Part shown: positions 7,549-10,141 of the stretch, one piece after another
Layout of the letters: each line of letters starts with the position of its first letter
Position numbering within the stretch: position 1 is the first letter of the stretch
Assembly: GCA_025928735.1 (NCBI GenBank)
Contig: JAICIW010000046.1
Coordinates: 1-10,141, forward strand
Direction: 5' to 3'
Length of the DNA: 10,141 nt
Source: Rhodanobacteraceae bacterium
GTDB taxonomy: Bacteria; Pseudomonadota; Gammaproteobacteria; Xanthomonadales; Rhodanobacteraceae
The notes under the pieces: model-generated
The model's database searches: none
What the model was told of the DNA's origin: nothing
The model's input: only the letters and a program-made list of their open reading frames with translations
Made by a program: the position numbers and the translations under genes

Positions 7549-8193
7549 CTAGCCGTTGCGGGACGAGCTTCGCGCCAGTTCGATCACGCAGCGTTCGGCT
7601 TCCGTGCCCGGAATCCGAACCGGGCGCACGGCGATTACCCGAAAACCTTCGGGAATGCCCGTGATTTCATCTTGATCGGCCCGTCCTTTCAGCGCCAGCC
7701 AGCGCCCTTCGGCGGCCAGCAGGTGGCCGCCCCACGCCAGCATGTCGGCAAGGCTGGAAAACGCCCGCGCGGTGACCGTGTCGAAGCTGCCGCTGGCATC
7801 CTGCACCCGCATCTGTTCGACCGTCACGTTCGGAAGCGGCAGCGCGCGCACGGCCTCGCGCAGAAACCGCGCCTTCTTGCCGTTGCTTTCGATCAGCGTC
7901 ACCGCAAGCCCGGGTCGTGCGATCGCCAGAGGAATCCCCGGCAGCCCCGCGCCACTGCCGATGTCGGCCAGCGATTCGCCTTGCACGAACGGCAGCACGG
8001 CCAGTGAATCCAGCACGTGCCGCGGAATCATTTCCCCGCGATCGCGCACCGCGGTCAGGTTGTACGCGCGATTCCAGTGGGCGAGCAGGTCGAGGTATGC
8101 CAGCAGTTTTTCGTGCGCGTCCAGCGGCAGCTGGAGCTGCAGGCCGGCAAGGCCATTGGCGAGTTTTTCCGCGAGCGGGGCAGAATGCTCCAT
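7549..8193 (-). CDS. rsmG: 16S rRNA (guanine527-N7)-methyltransferase RsmG (GidB)
   Basis: A 214-residue SAM-dependent Rossmann methyltransferase that makes m7G at position 527 of 16S rRNA; loss gives low-level streptomycin resistance in several bacteria. Motifs: WNRAYNLTAVRD (40-51), HVLDSLAVLPF (59-69), the SAM-binding glycine loop ADIGSGAGLPGIPLAI (76-91), the acidic strand end LIESNGKKARFL (100-111) and TARAFSSL, all hallmark GidB segments. Full length for the family. It is first in the minus-strand run rsmG-parA-parB-sigma-anti-sigma, and placement next to parAB is a common arrangement near the chromosome origin. The ATG at 8193 has no strong Shine-Dalgarno. Confidence 0.97.
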   Translation of the reverse strand: MEHSAPLAEKLANGLAGLQLQLPLDAHEKLLAYLDLLAHWNRAYNLTAVRDRGEMIPRHVLDSLAVLPFVQGESLADIGSGAGLPGIPLAIARPGLAVTLIESNGKKARFLREAVRALPLPNVTVEQMRVQDASGSFDTVTARAFSSLADMLAWGGHLLAAEGRWLALKGRADQDEITGIPEGFRVIAVRPVRIPGTEAERCVIELARSSSRNG

Positions 8194-8341
8194 GGTGCGC
8201 TGTCGAGGCGTGTTGGTCGAAGGGGCCGTTGTGGAAAGTCAGGCCATGAATGGCCGTTCTGGTGTCTGTTGATCGCGGAACCAGCATGCTGCGGTGAAAG
8301 TCGGCGGGCCGCGGTCAGGGACGATCGCACAAATACACCCC

Positions 8342-8371
8342 AAAAACAGGAGCCCGCGCGAAGGCGGGCTC
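8342..8371 (-). terminator. Intrinsic terminator of the SPFH-protein gene
   Basis: Read on the minus strand, an 8-bp GC-rich stem (GAGCCCGC with GCGGGCTC; plus-strand arms 8350-8357 and 8364-8371) with a six-base loop is followed after three bases by five T (8346-8342). It begins 24 bases after the SPFH gene stop, so it separates that gene from the rsmG-parAB run downstream. Confidence 0.85.
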
Positions 8372-8395
8372 ACCGTTTCTCCCTGGCTGGTCGGC

Positions 8396-8869
8396 TCAGG
8401 CGGCGAGGTCGAGTTCGACCCGCGTCACCAACACCCCGCGTTCGCGGAGGCTGCCATTCAATGTCTGTTTGATGCGAAGGTTGCGCGAACGCAAATCCGG
8501 ATCGCTCGCGTCGGCGCCCTGCACTGCGTCGCGCAGGCGCAACCGGATCAAATCGTCGGCGCGATCGATCACGGTGTCGGCACGCTCGGGGTCCAGCACC
8601 TGCCACCAGATCCGCCCGCGCAGCGTCGGCGCGGCGGGGTGGGCGGGCTCCATCCGTTCGTCCACCGCAAGGGTATAACCGGTGATGCTGATCTTGTGGG
8701 CGATGCGTTCGACCAGCGGCACCACCACGTGGGTGCCTGCGGTGAGGATTCCGGCGGGCTTGCCCAGCCGCCGCAGCGTGTAGACCTGGCCTTCCGGAAT
8801 GCGCTTGATGCTGGATATGGCCATGGCGGCTATCAGCAGGATCAGGGCAATGGTCAGTGAGGAAATCAT
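8396..8869 (-). CDS. Short SPFH/Band 7 (stomatin-like) membrane protein
   Basis: A 157-residue protein: one N-terminal membrane helix (about 2-19), then RIPEGQVYTLRRLGKPAG and AGTHVVVPLVERIAHKIS, which match the opening strands of the SPFH (stomatin/prohibitin/flotillin/HflK) domain, and an ending (LRERGVLVTRVELDLA) that matches the end of the same domain. SPFH proteins form membrane-associated rings that scaffold proteases or other partners. Here the protein stops right after the domain, lacking the long C-terminal coiled coil that drives oligomerisation in stomatin, so it is about half the usual length. No frameshift is apparent. The ATG at 8869 is chosen; a TTG seven codons upstream is open but adds unconvincing sequence. 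It is single-gene, with its own promoter candidate and terminator, and divergent from hemB. Function unknown. Confidence 0.8.
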   Translation of the reverse strand: MISSLTIALILLIAAMAISSIKRIPEGQVYTLRRLGKPAGILTAGTHVVVPLVERIAHKISITGYTLAVDERMEPAHPAAPTLRGRIWWQVLDPERADTVIDRADDLIRLRLRDAVQGADASDPDLRSRNLRIKQTLNGSLRERGVLVTRVELDLAA

Positions 8870-8938
8870 GGCAATTTCAGTGGATTGCAATCGACTTGGA
8901 GTTTTTGCCTTCGAAACGCTTCACATCACACGGAGTGG

Positions 8939-8967
8939 ATTGTGCATTAACTGTAATTTAACTGCAA
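8939..8967 (-). promoter_or_regulatory. Candidate sigma-70 promoter of the SPFH-protein gene
   Basis: On the minus strand TTGCAG (8967-8962) and CACAAT (8944-8939) are spaced by 17 bases, matching -35 and -10 in three and four of six positions. Transcription would begin near 8932 and leave a leader of about 60 bases. The match is modest; AT-richness, spacing and position support it. The tandem repeat described separately overlaps it fully. Confidence 0.4.
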
Positions 8968-8972
8968 CTACC
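8940..8972 (+). repeat. Tandem 11-bp-periodic direct repeats (Pho-box-like)
   Basis: TTAACTG occurs at 8947-8953 and again at 8958-8964, exactly 11 bases apart. In another register the units TTGTGCATTAA, CTGTAATTTAA and CTGCAACTACC follow one another at 11-base steps. PhoB boxes are 11-bp direct repeats of CTGTCAT plus four A/T bases; the two better units here match that 7-mer in six and four of seven positions, so it is a loose match. Other OmpR-type regulators also bind 10-11-bp direct repeats. The repeat overlaps the SPFH promoter candidate. Confidence 0.4.
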
Positions 8973-9134
8973 TGAGCTGAAGATGACCACCGCTCATGCG
9001 TTTTCTATCGGCCTTCCGGTGACAGAACTTGAGGCAGCAGGATTCGTGCCAGACAGACCGCGGCGGACGAGACGGGCGTCACGTTGCGCGAGAAATCCCG
9101 GCGCCGACGCCGGCCCTCCGCCGTCGCGGCTCGT

Positions 9135-9140
9135 TACAAT
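9135..9140 (+). promoter_or_regulatory. Probable -10 element for hemB
   Basis: TACAAT matches the -10 consensus in five of six positions and lies 30 bases before the hemB ATG, predicting a short leader. No good -35 is found 16-18 bases upstream, where the sequence is GC-rich and forms a short hairpin (9098-9113), so the promoter may need an activator. Confidence 0.45.
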
Positions 9141-9170
9141 ATGAAGTTCGATGCAACACGGAACCCCCCG

Positions 9171-10141
9171 ATGAGTTACCCCGCCATCCGCATGCGTCGC
9201 ATGCGCCGCGACGCATTCTCCCGCGCGTTGATGCGCGAAACCGTGATGAGTCCGTCTGATTTGATCCTGCCGGTGTTCGTGCAGGAGGGCGGTGGCGATG
9301 TGCGTGACGCCGTGGCTTCGATGCCGGGCGTAGCTCGCTTGTCGATCGACGCCTTGTTGAAGGTGGCCGAACAGGCGCAGGAACTCGGGGTGCCGGCGCT
9401 GGCGCTGTTTCCGTATCTGGACGGTGACCGGAAAACCGCCGACGGGCGCGAAGCCTTCAACGACGACGGCTTGGTCCAGCGCGCGGTGCGCGCGTTGAAA
9501 TCACGTTTTCCGGAACTGGGCGTGATCTGCGACGACGCCCTCGATCCGTTCACCACCCACGGCCAGGACGGCCTGATCGACGACACCGGTTACATCCTGA
9601 ACGATGAAACCGTCGCGGCGCTGGTGCAGCAGGCGCTGTCGCAGGCCCGGGCAGGCGCGGATTTCGTGGCGCCCAGCGACATGATGGACGGCCGGATCGG
9701 CGCGATCCGGCAGGCGCTGGAAAGCGCGGGCCTGATCCACACCCGCATCCTCGCCTATTCAGCGAAATACGCCTCAAGTTTTTACGGCCCCTTCCGCGAT
9801 GCGGTAGGTTCGGCCGCGTCGCTCGGCAAGGGGTCCAAGCACACCTACCAGATGGACGTCGGCAATTCCGACGAAGCCCTGCGCGAGGTGCAACTCGATC
9901 TCGAAGAAGGCGCCGATGCGGTGATGGTGAAACCTGGGCTGCCGTACCTCGACATCGTGCGCCGTGTGAAGGACCGTTTCGGCGCGCCCACCTTCGTGTA
10001 CCAGGTCTCCGGCGAATACGCGATGTTCAAGGCTGCCGGTGCGAACGGCTGGATCGACGAGCGTGCCTGCGCTATGGAAGCCCTGCTCTCGATCAAGCGC
10101 GCCGGTGCCGACGCGATCCTGACGTACTACGCGCTGGATGC
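9171..10141 (+). CDS. hemB: Delta-aminolevulinic acid dehydratase (porphobilinogen synthase), 3' end cut
   Basis: Condenses two 5-aminolevulinate molecules to porphobilinogen in haem, sirohaem and cobalamin precursor synthesis, in the cytoplasm. The 323 complete codons seen cover almost the full enzyme (family about 325-340); the frame runs open off the window edge. Landmarks: the two active-site lysines, Lys199 in YSAKYASSF and the Schiff-base Lys254 in VMVKPGLPYLD, and FVYQVSGEYAM (275-285). The metal-site loop is DDALDPFTTHGQDG (121-134): the three zinc-ligand cysteines of the E. coli or human type are replaced by Ala and Asp, as in the Pseudomonas aeruginosa magnesium-dependent class. So the enzyme should not need catalytic zinc. 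The ATG at 9171 has a weak GGAA ribosome binding site; an ATG at 9192 is an alternative, but MSYPAIRMRR fits the family. Confidence 0.97.
   Translation, partial: MSYPAIRMRRMRRDAFSRALMRETVMSPSDLILPVFVQEGGGDVRDAVASMPGVARLSIDALLKVAEQAQELGVPALALFPYLDGDRKTADGREAFNDDGLVQRAVRALKSRFPELGVICDDALDPFTTHGQDGLIDDTGYILNDETVAALVQQALSQARAGADFVAPSDMMDGRIGAIRQALESAGLIHTRILAYSAKYASSFYGPFRDAVGSAASLGKGSKHTYQMDVGNSDEALREVQLDLEEGADAVMVKPGLPYLDIVRRVKDRFGAPTFVYQVSGEYAMFKAAGANGWIDERACAMEALLSIKRAGADAILTYYALD

Larger units (their letters stand above)
8870..9170. other. Divergent control region between the SPFH gene and hemB
   Basis: This 301-base stretch contains no supportable gene. It holds a promoter candidate for the SPFH gene on the minus strand, an 11-bp-periodic direct repeat overlapping it (8940-8972), a six-base-pair hairpin CCGGCG (9098-9103) with CGCCGG (9108-9113), and a -10 element for hemB. 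The left part (about 8925-8970) is clearly more AT-rich than the coding DNA around it. A short open frame at 9029-9259 overlaps the hemB start and has no coding features. Confidence 0.65.

Noticed and set aside
8013..8018. CACGTG core as a possible parS site near parAB
   Set aside because: Flanking bases do not match the parS 16-mer (TGTTTCACGTGAAACA), and this copy is inside rsmG; other CACGTG-like cores in the window fail the same way.
8229..8238. DnaA-box-like TGTGGA sequence upstream of rsmG
   Set aside because: Only about seven of nine positions match, it is a single copy, and there is no cluster or AT-rich unwinding element, so no origin is supported.
8242..8255. Small palindrome GGCCAT/ATGGCC upstream of rsmG
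   Set aside because: Six base pairs of GC-rich symmetry is expected by chance in this composition and no promoter is recognisable beside it.

Overview
The window looks like chromosomal DNA of a high-GC gammaproteobacterium, most likely of the Xanthomonadales/Lysobacterales (Rhodanobacteraceae- or Xanthomonadaceae-like). This rests on the GC-rich coding bias, the rsmG-parA-parB order, an ECF sigma factor paired with a DUF3379-type anti-sigma, and a HemB of the magnesium-dependent (cysteine-free metal site) class. The taxonomic call is inference from protein style, since no search was run.

Layout from left to right. The first 15 bases are the start of an unidentified minus-strand gene, divergent from a membrane-anchored rhodanese-domain protein (131-574, +). 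A 171-base convergent gap (575-745) follows and is filled with inverted repeats, including a perfect 18-bp inverted repeat at 660-727. Next come two minus-strand genes, a GT2 glycosyltransferase (2575-3291) and recQ (746-2578), which overlap by 4 bases (GTGA) and so are probably translationally coupled. A gene-free stretch (3292-3583) with several small palindromes leads to a secreted PEP-CTERM-anchored protein (3584-4234, +). That gene ends in a textbook intrinsic terminator (4272-4303).

From 8193 down to 4444 there is one co-directional minus-strand run: rsmG (16S rRNA m7G527 methyltransferase), parA and parB (chromosome segregation, ATGA overlap), then an ECF sigma factor only 57 bases after parB, and its overlapping DUF3379 anti-sigma. 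A short SPFH/Band 7 membrane protein (8396-8869, -) has its own terminator at 8342-8371. It is divergent from hemB (9171 to past the window end, +). The 301-base space between these two holds a plausible promoter for each gene and an 11-bp-periodic direct repeat resembling a Pho box.

Functionally this is mostly a core-genome neighbourhood: replication-associated segregation and ribosome modification, DNA repair, haem synthesis and envelope functions. I found no phage, transposase gene, CRISPR array, toxin-antitoxin pair or secretion cluster. The least explained pieces are the palindromic element between the rhodanese gene and recQ, the orphan PEP-CTERM protein, the sigma/anti-sigma pair attached to the parAB run, the minimal SPFH protein, and the tandem repeat upstream of that protein. 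I do not see convincing evidence for a wholly new multi-gene system.
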